A stretch of 64,000 nt of DNA from Scandinavium sp036495715 (GTDB taxonomy: Bacteria; Pseudomonadota; Gammaproteobacteria; Enterobacterales; Enterobacteriaceae). Both the position numbers and the translations under genes were made by a program. Where the stretch lies: NCBI GenBank assembly GCA_036495715.1, contig DASXML010000017.1:39458-103457 (forward strand), read 5' to 3'. Positions 8,090 through 17,065 of this stretch are shown in pieces. Within the stretch, counting starts at the first letter, position 1. Each line of letters starts with the position of its first letter. The notes under the pieces were generated by a model, which saw nothing but the letters and a program-made list of their open reading frames with translations, was not told where the DNA came from and did not search any database.

Positions 8090-8718
8090 GTCAGCGTCAC
8101 CTGTTGAGCAAACTGTTGGCCTAAATCCATGTCCTCTGGCGGCGCATCGGCTTTATCGAGCGACAGCGCATAGGTGGTCAACTCTTCATTCGGTTTAGGC
8201 GTATGCACATTGAGCTTACAGCCTTTTGGCGCATCGGCAGGCAGAGAAACGTAAGCCTCTTTGTCGTAATGCATATCAACGAAATAAGTCGGATCAAAGG
8301 TGGAAAACTGGTACGTCTGCCCGGCGAGCGACTGTGGCGTAGCCAACGGCAGTGTAAATGTCAGCACTGCTTTGTGCCCATCGCGGGAAAGACCGTATGC
8401 CGTCGGGCGATTTTCAAATTTCACCTTTTGCTTGCCGTGCCAGAATTCGGTGAAATAGTGCTGCCCGAGCACATTCGCCATCACCTCTGCCGCCAGTCGT
8501 TTCCATACATCGTCGCCCGGTTTGGCGCTGCCAGCGTCATACAGCAAATCCGCAGAAGTGATTTCATCCATCGTCCAGCGCATATTAATCGCGGTGAGCT
8601 GGCCTTCTTTCACCACCAACTGGCTTTGCATACTGATAAAACTGTGCGGGTGTGCGGTGGCTTGCCACGATAAAAGCGCGCCAACGACCAGAACCATGCT
8701 CTGTTTCACTCTCGTCAT
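8080..8718 (-). CDS. DUF1007 family secreted protein, partner of NicO transporter
   Basis: A predicted exported protein of the DUF1007 family, commonly encoded beside NicO transporters; its molecular role is not established. The start at 8718 gives a clean signal peptide (MTRVKQSMVLVVGALLSWQATA) followed by the conserved mature N-terminus HPHSFI, whose two histidines could bind metal. An upstream in-frame ATG at 8790 would add 24 hydrophilic residues before the signal peptide and has no better ribosome site; 8718 has GAGG seven bases upstream. Only two cysteines occur in the mature part (GCKLNV and the C-terminal TCP), so a disulfide is possible. Product 212 residues. Confidence 0.8.
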   Translation of the reverse strand: MTRVKQSMVLVVGALLSWQATAHPHSFISMQSQLVVKEGQLTAINMRWTMDEITSADLLYDAGSAKPGDDVWKRLAAEVMANVLGQHYFTEFWHGKQKVKFENRPTAYGLSRDGHKAVLTFTLPLATPQSLAGQTYQFSTFDPTYFVDMHYDKEAYVSLPADAPKGCKLNVHTPKPNEELTTYALSLDKADAPPEDMDLGQQFAQQVTLTCP

Positions 8719-8840
8719 CGCATCCTCAGCGAAAAATTCTGTGACCGACTCCCGCAATACTTGCGCAAAGGCGTCCCGGCTGGCTTTCACACCGCCATCC
8801 TTTAACTATTCTTATCATAAACCTTACTGGAACCTGACAG

Positions 8841-10124
8841 ATGATGACCGTGCAAGAACTGCCATCTGTGCTTTCCAGTCCACAGCGCCGCTGCCAGATC
8901 CTGCTCATGCTGTATCTGCCAGGGCAGTCCGTGACACCGGAGGCGATTGCGCGAGTGAACAGCGTTGGTGACGCTGTCGCCCGACAGGATATCGCCGAAA
9001 TACGTCACGTCATCCAGCGCTATCACCGACTGAACATCGTGACGCTTGCAGACGGCAGCTACCGGATTGAAGGCACCACCTTAGACCAGCGCTTATGCCT
9101 TATCCACTGGCTGCGCCGTGCGCTACGGCTTTGCCCTGGTTTTATCAGCGGGCAGTTTACCCCATCGCTCAAAACTCAGCTTAAACAATCGGGCATCTCG
9201 CGAATTCTGTACGACGATACCAACCTGCGGGCACTGGTCAATCGCTGCGGGCAAAATCTCCAGCGGCAGTTCGACAGCCGCGACGTCGCGTTTCTCGGCC
9301 TGTACCTGCAATATTGTCTGTTGCAACAGCATCCACAGCAAGCGCCCGAGTTTAGCAGCGGGCAGCGCAAATGGGCGCAGGCCAGCGCCGAATATCAGGT
9401 CGCGGCAGAAATTGCCCGCCACTGGCAGCGCCGCACCCTGAAAGACGCGCATCCGGATGAGCATCTGTTTTTGGCTTTGCTGTTTATGATGCTGAAAGTA
9501 CCGGACCCGAAACGCGATCATCACACGCAAGAAGTGCGGCTCTACCGCAGCATTAACCAACTGATTGACCGCTTCCAGCAGCTTTCTGGTCGACAGTTCA
9601 GCGATCGCCGTGGGCTACGCGATCAACTGTATGTGCATCTGGCGCAGGCCATCAACCGTTGTCTGTACGGCGTCGGGATTGATAACAGTTTGCCGGAAGA
9701 AGTTCAGCGGCTCTATCCGCGCCTGATGCGCACCACGGAGCAGGCGTTGACCGAGTTCGAAGCGCATTACGCGTTGCGCATTTCACATGAAGAGATGGGG
9801 CTGATTGCGGTGATTTTTGGCGCGTGGCTGATGCAGGAAAGCGACTTGCAGGAAAAACAGGTGGTGCTACTGACCGGAGACAATCCACAACTGGAGCAGG
9901 AAATTGAGCAGCAGTTACGCGAACTGACCTTGTTGCCGCTGAATATCAAATACCAGACGCTGCAAGCTTTCCAAAAAGAAGGGGCAGCGAAAGGCGTGGC
10001 CCTGATTGTCACGCCTTATTCATTGGCGCTGCCGCTGTTTTCCCCGCCGCTGATCCACGCCGGGGAGCCGCTCAGCGAGCGACAGCGACAGCACATTTGT
10101 CAGATGCTGGAAGCCCCCGGCTGA
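8841..10124 (+). CDS. csiE: Stationary phase-inducible protein CsiE
   Basis: A 427-residue cytoplasmic protein (E. coli 426) related to PRD-containing transcription antiterminators. The N-terminal part resembles a winged helix (SSPQRRCQILLMLYLPGQ) and the middle and C-terminal parts contain PRD-like helices (LPEEVQRLYPRLMRTTEQAL and HEEMGLIAVIFGAWLM). In E. coli it is induced by carbon starvation under RpoS and CRP; its target is unknown. It is transcribed divergently from the DUF1007/NicO pair across a 122-bp gap. Its last 25 bases overlap the end of the convergent hcaT gene. Confidence 0.93.
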   Translation: MMTVQELPSVLSSPQRRCQILLMLYLPGQSVTPEAIARVNSVGDAVARQDIAEIRHVIQRYHRLNIVTLADGSYRIEGTTLDQRLCLIHWLRRALRLCPGFISGQFTPSLKTQLKQSGISRILYDDTNLRALVNRCGQNLQRQFDSRDVAFLGLYLQYCLLQQHPQQAPEFSSGQRKWAQASAEYQVAAEIARHWQRRTLKDAHPDEHLFLALLFMMLKVPDPKRDHHTQEVRLYRSINQLIDRFQQLSGRQFSDRRGLRDQLYVHLAQAINRCLYGVGIDNSLPEEVQRLYPRLMRTTEQALTEFEAHYALRISHEEMGLIAVIFGAWLMQESDLQEKQVVLLTGDNPQLEQEIEQQLRELTLLPLNIKYQTLQAFQKEGAAKGVALIVTPYSLALPLFSPPLIHAGEPLSERQRQHICQMLEAPG

Positions 10125-11254
10125 GGAGTGACCTTCGGCCTGACAAACAGCGCAGGCAGTGCCACCAACGCCATCACCCAGAACACGCCCTGATGCAAAT
10201 GCTGATAAAGGAAACCGGCGAAGACGGTCATGATGGCAATACTGCCGCCCATTGCGACGGCAGAATAGACCGCTTGCAGGCGAATGACTTCACTGCCCTG
10301 GCGCGCGGAGATATAACGCATTGCCGCCAAATGACAGACGGTGAAAGTACCGCAGTGCAAAATTTGCGCCACAATCAGCCACGGCAGCTCAGTGGTCCAG
10401 CCCATGATGCCCCAGCGCAACAGCCCACAAATGCCGGAAAGCAGCAGCAAATCACGCGCGCCAAATCGGCTGAACACTTTCTTACTGACCGCAAAAATCA
10501 CCACTTCTGCGACAACCCCGAGCGACCACAAATACCCCACTGACGAGGCGGAATATCCGGCTTCTTGCCAGTAAATCGCGCTGAAACCGTAGTAGGCCGC
10601 GTGCGCACCTTGCAGTAGACAAACACACGCCAGAAAACGCCAGCTTTGTGCCACCATCGAACGCCACGCAGGCCAGCCCGCGCCTTCCTGATGCCGCGTT
10701 TCCCCTTGCGGCATCACCGACGGCTTAATCAACATTCCAAGCAGCATTGACGCAATACCGATGCTCAGCAACACCAAAATGGCGCGATAGTCGAACAGAC
10801 TCACCAGTTTACCGGTGAGCGCCGAACCAATCACAAACGCAACCGAGCCCCACAGCCGCACCCGGCCGTAATCCATGGTTATCTGCTTTTGCCAGGTATT
10901 CGCCAGCGCATCGGTGAGCGGCACCAGCGGTGAGAAGAACAGGTTAAAGCCGACCATCATCGCCATCAGCCAGGCCACTTTTGTGCCAGCCCAGAAAGCG
11001 AGCACGAACAGCAGCGTTAACAGCGCGAGAATGCGTAACGCACTGATTAAGCGCGACGGATCGCTAACGCGTGGGGCAATCAGCAAACTACCAAGGAAAC
11101 GAGCCACTAACCCCGCGCCGAGCAGCACACCGATGGTTTCTGGGGTCAGCCCCGTGCCTGCGAGCCAGACGCTCCAGAAAGGTAAAAAGATGCCGTAGCT
11201 AAAGAAATAGGTGAAATAACTGAGCGCCAGCCAGCGCGTGGAATGCAAGACCAT
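10100..11254 (-). CDS. hcaT: MFS permease HcaT (3-phenylpropionate transporter-like)
   Basis: A 12-helix major facilitator of the LacY/NupG-like type, 384 residues, close to E. coli HcaT (379), which is proposed to import 3-phenylpropionate. Recognisable stretches are TRWLALSYFTYFFSYGIFLP at the N-terminus, NLFFSPLVPLTDALANTWQK and CGTFTVCHLAAMRYISARQG. The start at 11254 (MVLHSTRW) has a strong GGGAGG site; the longer frame from 11320 adds 22 residues without similarity. In E. coli the hcaR-hcaEFCBD dioxygenase genes follow, but here the next gene is an aldose epimerase, so the permease is an orphan and its substrate should be considered open. Confidence 0.88.
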   Translation of the reverse strand: MVLHSTRWLALSYFTYFFSYGIFLPFWSVWLAGTGLTPETIGVLLGAGLVARFLGSLLIAPRVSDPSRLISALRILALLTLLFVLAFWAGTKVAWLMAMMVGFNLFFSPLVPLTDALANTWQKQITMDYGRVRLWGSVAFVIGSALTGKLVSLFDYRAILVLLSIGIASMLLGMLIKPSVMPQGETRHQEGAGWPAWRSMVAQSWRFLACVCLLQGAHAAYYGFSAIYWQEAGYSASSVGYLWSLGVVAEVVIFAVSKKVFSRFGARDLLLLSGICGLLRWGIMGWTTELPWLIVAQILHCGTFTVCHLAAMRYISARQGSEVIRLQAVYSAVAMGGSIAIMTVFAGFLYQHLHQGVFWVMALVALPALFVRPKVTPQPGASSI

Positions 11255-11324
11255 GATTCCCTCCCAAATGGTGGCGCTAGTCTGGCGACAAACGGCGTGG
11301 CTGGCAAGTGACTTTAACAATCTG

Positions 11325-12182
11325 CTAACATGTTTTGTGCGAATTTACGAGGATGCACGTAGAAAATCGCCATTTATTTCCTTTTTTCAGCATAACCAGC
11401 CCCGGTTGGCCCGCCCTGTTATGCGCATTCACCGGATGGCTTTGCGGTTCGAGGCAGACAAACGACTCGCCGGGCATTCTGAACAGCATCAGCCAGTTGG
11501 CTGTAGATCTTAACGTCACCGCCATCTGCTGATGGGTTATTTCTGCTTTACCGTTCCAGCCGGAATAGCAGACGTTAAGCCATTCATCCGTGCCGTGTTG
11601 CGCTGCGCTGAAATCCGCAGCGGCAGGTAACGAATCCGTCCAGGCCTGCGGTAAATGCAATTCACCTTCTGGCCAGTAACCGCTGGCAGAAAACTGGATC
11701 TGGCTCTGTGGGGTGACATGGAAAAAGGGATGCACGCCGCCGCCATACAGCATGGGCTGTTCACCGAGATGCTCTAGCGAAATCCCAATTTCCAGCGCGT
11801 TATCCCGTAATCGGTAACTCAACTCCGCCTGATAATCAAAGCCGCAGGCATGACGCTGGCGCAGCCGCAAAATACAGTGTTCATGACTTTGTTCTGCTAC
11901 CGCCCATAATGAAAGCCAGCCATCGCCATGAAGAAAAAACTGCGTATCAGCTGGGCTTTCCGGCAACTGAATTGTGCGCCCACGTAAAATAAAGCGATTC
12001 CCTTCTACACGATTCGCCAGCGGCAGCATGGGGAAAAGTCCACAATCACCGGGTGTTTCGCCCTTCCCTGCTCGCAGTATCGGCTGCTGAAAAGTGAGCG
12101 AGTCGAGGCTCAACACCGCCGCGCCCTGTAAGGCGACGCGCATCCTTAAATGCGCGTTTTCCAACAACAGACTTTCCGCCAT
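11325..12182 (-). CDS. Aldose 1-epimerase family protein (YphB-like)
   Basis: A 285-residue galactose mutarotase-like protein, predicted to interconvert alpha and beta anomers of a hexose. The first catalytic histidine region is FLHGDGWLSLW (near residue 84), the second GGGVHPFFHV (near residue 166), and a C-terminal FVCLEPQSHPVNAHN supplies the expected Glu/His. It resembles E. coli YphB, which occupies an equivalent place in the yph cluster. The ATG overlaps the TGA of the upstream sugar transporter gene by one base (TGATG), so the two are co-translated. Anomer interconversion fits a locus that releases free galactose. Confidence 0.85.
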   Translation of the reverse strand: MAESLLLENAHLRMRVALQGAAVLSLDSLTFQQPILRAGKGETPGDCGLFPMLPLANRVEGNRFILRGRTIQLPESPADTQFFLHGDGWLSLWAVAEQSHEHCILRLRQRHACGFDYQAELSYRLRDNALEIGISLEHLGEQPMLYGGGVHPFFHVTPQSQIQFSASGYWPEGELHLPQAWTDSLPAAADFSAAQHGTDEWLNVCYSGWNGKAEITHQQMAVTLRSTANWLMLFRMPGESFVCLEPQSHPVNAHNRAGQPGLVMLKKGNKWRFSTCILVNSHKTC

Positions 12183-13612
12183 CAGTGCGCGCTCCGCTCT
12201 TTTGCCGTTGCTGCCGTCTGGTGACGTGCTTCAAGCTGCTCTTCCAGTGCTTCAAGCGTCACGCCTTTGGTTTCCGGCACATTCCGCTGAATGTAAACCC
12301 AGCCCAGTGCGCAGATAATGCCATACAGGAAGAAACTGCCCGACGCGCCCAAACTGGCGTTCAGCAATGGGAAGGTGTAGGTCAGCAGGAAACAGGCAAT
12401 CCACAGCGCCAGCGTACCGAGCGACATCGCCAGCCCACGAACACGATTAGGGAAGATTTCAGCCAGCAACACCCAGGTCACGGGCGCAAGCGTCAGCGCG
12501 TAAATGGCGATCGCCGCCAGCACAAGAATCAGCACCGGCCAGCCCATGATGCCCAGCGCATAAGCGCCAGCAATCAGCACGTAGATGAACGTCAGGCCAC
12601 TGGCCCCGAACAGCATCAGTTTGCGACGGCCAATTTTATCCACCAGCGGCAATGCACAGAGGGTAAAGATCAGGTTGATTATCCCGGTGGCGACGATCGA
12701 CTTCAGCGTGCCGTTAATGTCAAACCCGGCGGAAGCAAAGATCTCCTGCGCATAGTTAAAGATGACGTTAATCCCGCACCACTGCTGGAATATTGCCAAC
12801 ACCATCCCCATGATCACCACCGGGCGGATCTGCGGTTGCAACAGCGTTGAGAACGACACGCGATGGGTATCTTTCGCCAGCGTATGCGCGATGTCATTCA
12901 GTGTTTGCGTGGCATACGCAGGTGAACCAATGCGCTCAAGCGTCTGACGTGCGCGGGCTTCTTTCCCGGCTTTCATCAGCCAACGCGGTGATTCTGGCAC
13001 CACAAACAGCAGCACTAAAAATGCGACAGCGGGAACCAGTTCCGCACCAAACATCCAGCGCCAACCGGTTTGTCCGTTCCAGCTATCGACTATCGCCTGC
13101 TGCGTGGCACCTGCGGCGACCGGTTCAGCAATCAACAGATTAATCAGCTGCGCCGCCAGTACGCCAATCACGATAGTTAACTGATTGACGGCAACAAACC
13201 GCCCGCGTTTTTCCGCTGGACTCACTTCCGCGATATACAGTGGACTGAGCGCGGAGGCCAGGCCAATACCGATGCCGCCCACGATACGATACACAATGAA
13301 CATGTCGAAATTACTCGCCATCGCTGTGCCCCACGCCGAGGCGCAGAACAAAATGGCAGAGACGATCAGCGGGAGGCGTCGACCAAATTTGTCTGCGCAC
13401 CAGCCAGACACCAGTGCGCCAAAGATACAGCCCACCAGCGCGGAACTCATCGCCCAACCGGAAACGGCCGGATCGGTGATACCAAAATAGGCTTCATAGA
13501 AGGGCTTCGCCCCACCGATCACTACCCAGTCATAGCCAAACAACAGTCCGCCGCAGGCCGCGACCAGACAGATAGTCCAGATATAGCCCATTTTTAAAGC
13601 TGAGTTTTGCAT
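12182..13612 (-). CDS. Sugar porter family MFS transporter
   Basis: A 476-residue, 12-helix sugar:proton symporter of the XylE/GalP/AraE family. Signatures: GGLLFGYDWVVIGGA (helix 1), DKFGRRLPL (loop 2-3), RIVGGIGIGLASALSPLYIAE, VPESPRWLMKAGKEARA (end of N half), QQWCGINVIFNYAQEIF (helix 7) and DKIGRRKLMLFG (loop 8-9), ending with VPETKGVTLEALEE. It starts at 13612 with GAGG upstream. In E. coli the corresponding position in the yph cluster is held by the ABC genes yphDEF, so here a symporter replaces an ABC importer. The substrate is probably a monosaccharide such as galactose or xylose; not determinable from sequence alone. Confidence 0.88.
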   Translation of the reverse strand: MQNSALKMGYIWTICLVAACGGLLFGYDWVVIGGAKPFYEAYFGITDPAVSGWAMSSALVGCIFGALVSGWCADKFGRRLPLIVSAILFCASAWGTAMASNFDMFIVYRIVGGIGIGLASALSPLYIAEVSPAEKRGRFVAVNQLTIVIGVLAAQLINLLIAEPVAAGATQQAIVDSWNGQTGWRWMFGAELVPAVAFLVLLFVVPESPRWLMKAGKEARARQTLERIGSPAYATQTLNDIAHTLAKDTHRVSFSTLLQPQIRPVVIMGMVLAIFQQWCGINVIFNYAQEIFASAGFDINGTLKSIVATGIINLIFTLCALPLVDKIGRRKLMLFGASGLTFIYVLIAGAYALGIMGWPVLILVLAAIAIYALTLAPVTWVLLAEIFPNRVRGLAMSLGTLALWIACFLLTYTFPLLNASLGASGSFFLYGIICALGWVYIQRNVPETKGVTLEALEEQLEARHQTAATAKERSAH

Positions 13613-13651
13613 GTTGATGTCCTCACACGGGAAAACAGAGGGTCAGAGTTG

Positions 13652-13674
13652 CCCGGCGGTCGATCTCCGCCGGG
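13652..13674. terminator. GC-rich hairpin between yphG and sugar porter gene
   Basis: An 8-bp perfect stem CCCGGCGG/CCGCCGGG with a seven-base loop lies ten bases after the yphG stop. There is no clear U tract on the minus strand, so it is more likely a REP-like mRNA-stabilising or partially terminating hairpin that lowers expression of the downstream transporter and epimerase. Confidence 0.5.
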
Positions 13675-13683
13675 TCAGTGTAT

Positions 13684-16600
13684 TTACTTCAGAATGCCGG
13701 TCGTTAACGCGTGGCGCAGCAGATGTGCTTTGTCATGTGCTGGATTGAGCGTCAGTAACGCATCCAGTGCCTTATTTCCCGCTGCAATATCGCCTTTGCC
13801 GATGCTGCCAAGCGCGTCGATAAACAGGCAATGCTGCTGATGCCGCAACTGCGGGTTGCCATCCAGCGCCAACAAGTCGGGGAGAGAAACCGCAAAGAAA
13901 TCGGACTCAGGAACCGCGTCTCGCTGTGCGGCAACCCAATCATGGAAGCGCTGAAAATGCGCGTTAGCTCGCGCGTTATCACCCAACGCACGCATCGCCA
14001 TGCCCTGCCAGAAGAGATAATCCACCGGCTGATCGTTGTAATAACGGCCCGCATCGAGATCCGAGTCTCCGAGCATCGCCTGGGCAAAACAGCGCTCGGC
14101 TTGATCTGTTGCATGTTGTTGCGTCGCACAAACCCCCAGCAGATACCAAATATCGTTGTCTGTCTGGCCTGGTAAACGCCCTTCGCCGAGGTTGTGCGGA
14201 TAATGCAGCGCCTGTTGTAACAGCCCAGCGGCGTTGCCCGGTTCGCCGTCATGCATCAACGCCAACGCCTGATGCATCTGATTCAAGAGGTATTGCCCGG
14301 TGACTTTCCCCTCTCCGCCTTCCCACGGATGGAACACTTTTTCCCGCAGCACGCCCGCCGCCTGCGACCATTCGCCGCTGGCGTTCCACAGACTCAACAG
14401 TTCGGCGGTCAGATCGTCACGCTTAAACGCGACATCCAGACGCGACGCAAGCTGCGCCAAACGTGCAGCCACCGGCGCAGCGTTCAGCTTCGCCAGGCAA
14501 TCGAGTTCAAACAGGAAGCGCGCGTTATCCGGTTCGAGCGCCACGGCCTGCGCCAGATAACGCTGCGCGGTTTGCGCATCGTGAAGTTTGTTCCAGTAAT
14601 AAATGCCGAGCAGGCGATGCGCCGGGGCAAAATCTGGTTCTTGCTGTACTGTTTTCTGCCAGCAAGAAATCGCCTCTGCATAACGACGTTTGCTGTACCA
14701 GAAGCAGCCGAGCAGATAGCTGGCGAAAGCGTCATCCGACAGCTGTTGCAGCATCTGCACTTCATCGAGGGTATTGGGGAAACGCACCCGACGCGCAAAA
14801 CAAGCACGCGCTTGTTGCAGGCAATGCTCACGATTACCACCGAGTGCCGCGCGCCACAGCATCGGCAACGTTTCCTGACTATCGAGTATTTCAAGCAGTT
14901 CGAGCGCTTGTACTTTTTGCCCCAGCGACAGCAGCCAGCCCGCCAGATAACTGGCGTTGATGCCGCGCTGTCCGGTGACTTCACGCAGCGCTTCACGGTC
15001 AGCGTCGCTGCCACTTATCGCCCAGCGGGCATAATGCAGCGGATAGCTCAGCGGCTGAGCAATAAGTTGCGCATCAATCCATGCCAGCGCGTCATCTTTA
15101 CGCCCGATCTTCGCCAGCACCAGCGCTTTCAAGCCCATCGCCAGATTGTTGCTGCCGTTAAACAACAGGCTTTGTTCGACTTTGGTCAGCGCATCGACGT
15201 AGTCGCCTTTTTTCATCGCCAGACGCGCGAGCGCCCAGAATGCAGCATCACGGCAGTTACCGCTCCAGCTGGCTTTGTAATAGCGATCCCAGGCCTGTGC
15301 ATCATCGCCCTGACGTTCCAGCGCCGAGGCAAGCAGCATACTGGCTTCACCGTCACGCGGGTTTTTGTTCAGCTTATGCGCCCGGGCAAGCGCAGCTTCG
15401 GCACATTGCTGCGCGCCCTGCCAGTCGGCGGCGTTGAGCAGCAATGTACCCAGCGCGACGTTATTGCGGTAATCCTGTGGATCGATCGCCAGTGCGCGAC
15501 GGTAGTAATCGGCTGCATGGCGGCTGGCATGGTTGTATTGCTCCAGATGTTGACCGATGAAATAGAGTTCGTCAGTGTTGCTTATTTCTTCCGACAGCAG
15601 CGGCGCTTTGGCGGCATCCGGTAACGGCGTTTCTCCGGCGATATGCTCGTCGTAACGCAACAACGTTGTGCCTTCGGCGGTGCTGACCGTCAGCGTCAAA
15701 CGCTGTGGGCCCACGCCCGGTAATACCTGCTGCCAGTTTTTTCCCGGTTCGAGAGAAATCACGGTTTCCCACAGCGGTGCATCGTTGGCACTCAGCACGA
15801 CGCTAACGTCATGCAAGGGCGCAACCGCATACACCCCGAGTTCAAGCTGCGTGTCGACACGTTCAAGTTTGATCGCCAGCGTCGCGCTGGCGTTATGGAC
15901 GCGCCCCAGCCCGCTGTAAGGCAGGAAGTTTTGCACGAACACTTTTTCTTCATACGGCGCAATCCAGGTGAAATCCGGCTGGTTATCGGTAAACACGCCG
16001 GTCATCAGTTCGATGTACGGACCGTTGTCATCCGTCAAGTTGCGATCCCAGGCCTGACCGAAATCGCCGTAACCCCAGCTCCACTGCTTTTTCCCCGGCG
16101 AAACGTGATGATCGGCGACGTGTAACAGCCCGCCCTGTTCGCCGTGGTGATAGGCACCGACAAAATCGTACTCTGATTTTTCCGCCATGTAGGACGTCGG
16201 CACTGGCACGTTTTTGTAGCGCGAAATGTCCACGCCCGCCGAGTAGTCAACTTTGTAGTAGGTGCCGGTGGCGATGGGGAATGCTGACACTGCGCGTTTG
16301 CCGTGGTCGAACACCGCCGTCACGTCCGGCGGGAACACGCTTTGGTGATCGTCGCCGCCTTTCACCGCCGGATTCGCCCACCACAGGAAATGGCGCGGCG
16401 TAGCGTTGCCGTTGAAGACTTTGCCCGTAATTTCCACCAGCGCCCGATCAGGATAAAGCGTGAAGCCCGCCATCACCTGCAAACCGCGCATCGGCTCTAC
16501 TTCACCCAACCACACGGTTTGTTCGCCGTTTTCACCCGGCTGGATTGTGACGTCAACAGGCATAAAGGTCGTTGGGCGGTGATGCTGCGGCCAGTTAAAT

Positions 16601-16950
16601 TCGATGCCACCGGAGATCCATGGCCCCAGTAATCCAACCAGCGCCGGTTTGACCACTTCGTTGTAGTAAACAAAATCACGCCCGTTGACCTTGTCATAAG
16701 CGCGATGAATGCGCCCGCCCAGTTCCGGCAACAGCAGAATGCGGATGAAGTCGTTTTCCATCCATACGGCCTGATACTCACGCATCTCCTTTTTCCCGGT
16801 CAGGGTATCGATAACCCCATACGGATAGACCGCGCCCGAAGACCCCTGATAGACACGATTTTCGAGAAACATCGGGTTGGGATCTTCTGCGCCTGTGGTC
16901 CATGTGGGGAGAGAGAGCGTTTCCTGCCAGACATTAACGACTCCGTACAT
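13684..16950 (-). CDS. yphG: YphG-like DUF5107/TPR protein
   Basis: A very large (1088 residues) cytoplasmic protein like E. coli YphG; no biochemical activity is known to me for it. The first ~330 residues look like a galactose-mutarotase-type beta-sandwich (DUF5107): NDFIRILLLPELGGRIHRAY, GIEFNWPQHHRPTTF and FLWWANPAVKG contain conserved Glu/His candidates. After a second beta-rich part, from about residue 480, the protein is built of tetratricopeptide repeats (for example YYRRALAIDPQDYRNNVALG and GYRNK-type helices such as AISCWQKTVQQEPDFAPAHR). No signal peptide or membrane helix. The start at 16950 (MYGVVNVWQE) has GGAGAAT upstream; the longer frame from 17016 adds unrelated residues. 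Divergent from the ROK regulator gene, which probably controls it. Confidence 0.88.
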   Translation of the reverse strand: MYGVVNVWQETLSLPTWTTGAEDPNPMFLENRVYQGSSGAVYPYGVIDTLTGKKEMREYQAVWMENDFIRILLLPELGGRIHRAYDKVNGRDFVYYNEVVKPALVGLLGPWISGGIEFNWPQHHRPTTFMPVDVTIQPGENGEQTVWLGEVEPMRGLQVMAGFTLYPDRALVEITGKVFNGNATPRHFLWWANPAVKGGDDHQSVFPPDVTAVFDHGKRAVSAFPIATGTYYKVDYSAGVDISRYKNVPVPTSYMAEKSEYDFVGAYHHGEQGGLLHVADHHVSPGKKQWSWGYGDFGQAWDRNLTDDNGPYIELMTGVFTDNQPDFTWIAPYEEKVFVQNFLPYSGLGRVHNASATLAIKLERVDTQLELGVYAVAPLHDVSVVLSANDAPLWETVISLEPGKNWQQVLPGVGPQRLTLTVSTAEGTTLLRYDEHIAGETPLPDAAKAPLLSEEISNTDELYFIGQHLEQYNHASRHAADYYRRALAIDPQDYRNNVALGTLLLNAADWQGAQQCAEAALARAHKLNKNPRDGEASMLLASALERQGDDAQAWDRYYKASWSGNCRDAAFWALARLAMKKGDYVDALTKVEQSLLFNGSNNLAMGLKALVLAKIGRKDDALAWIDAQLIAQPLSYPLHYARWAISGSDADREALREVTGQRGINASYLAGWLLSLGQKVQALELLEILDSQETLPMLWRAALGGNREHCLQQARACFARRVRFPNTLDEVQMLQQLSDDAFASYLLGCFWYSKRRYAEAISCWQKTVQQEPDFAPAHRLLGIYYWNKLHDAQTAQRYLAQAVALEPDNARFLFELDCLAKLNAAPVAARLAQLASRLDVAFKRDDLTAELLSLWNASGEWSQAAGVLREKVFHPWEGGEGKVTGQYLLNQMHQALALMHDGEPGNAAGLLQQALHYPHNLGEGRLPGQTDNDIWYLLGVCATQQHATDQAERCFAQAMLGDSDLDAGRYYNDQPVDYLFWQGMAMRALGDNARANAHFQRFHDWVAAQRDAVPESDFFAVSLPDLLALDGNPQLRHQQHCLFIDALGSIGKGDIAAGNKALDALLTLNPAHDKAHLLRHALTTGILK

Positions 16951-17065
16951 AACTATTCTCCAGTAAATAAATGATAGTGAATGAGGGAATGGCAACAGTT
17001 TGCGACAGCTGAACATGATTTAATCGCTGAAAGCTCACGCAATATAGTTAACGAGGTTTAGTGAA

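Noticed and set aside
14251..15624. 457-codon open frame on the plus strand, antisense to yphG
   Set aside because: It mirrors the codon pattern of the much better supported yphG gene on the minus strand, has no ribosome site or recognisable domain, and its protein is compositionally odd (many Arg, Gln, His).
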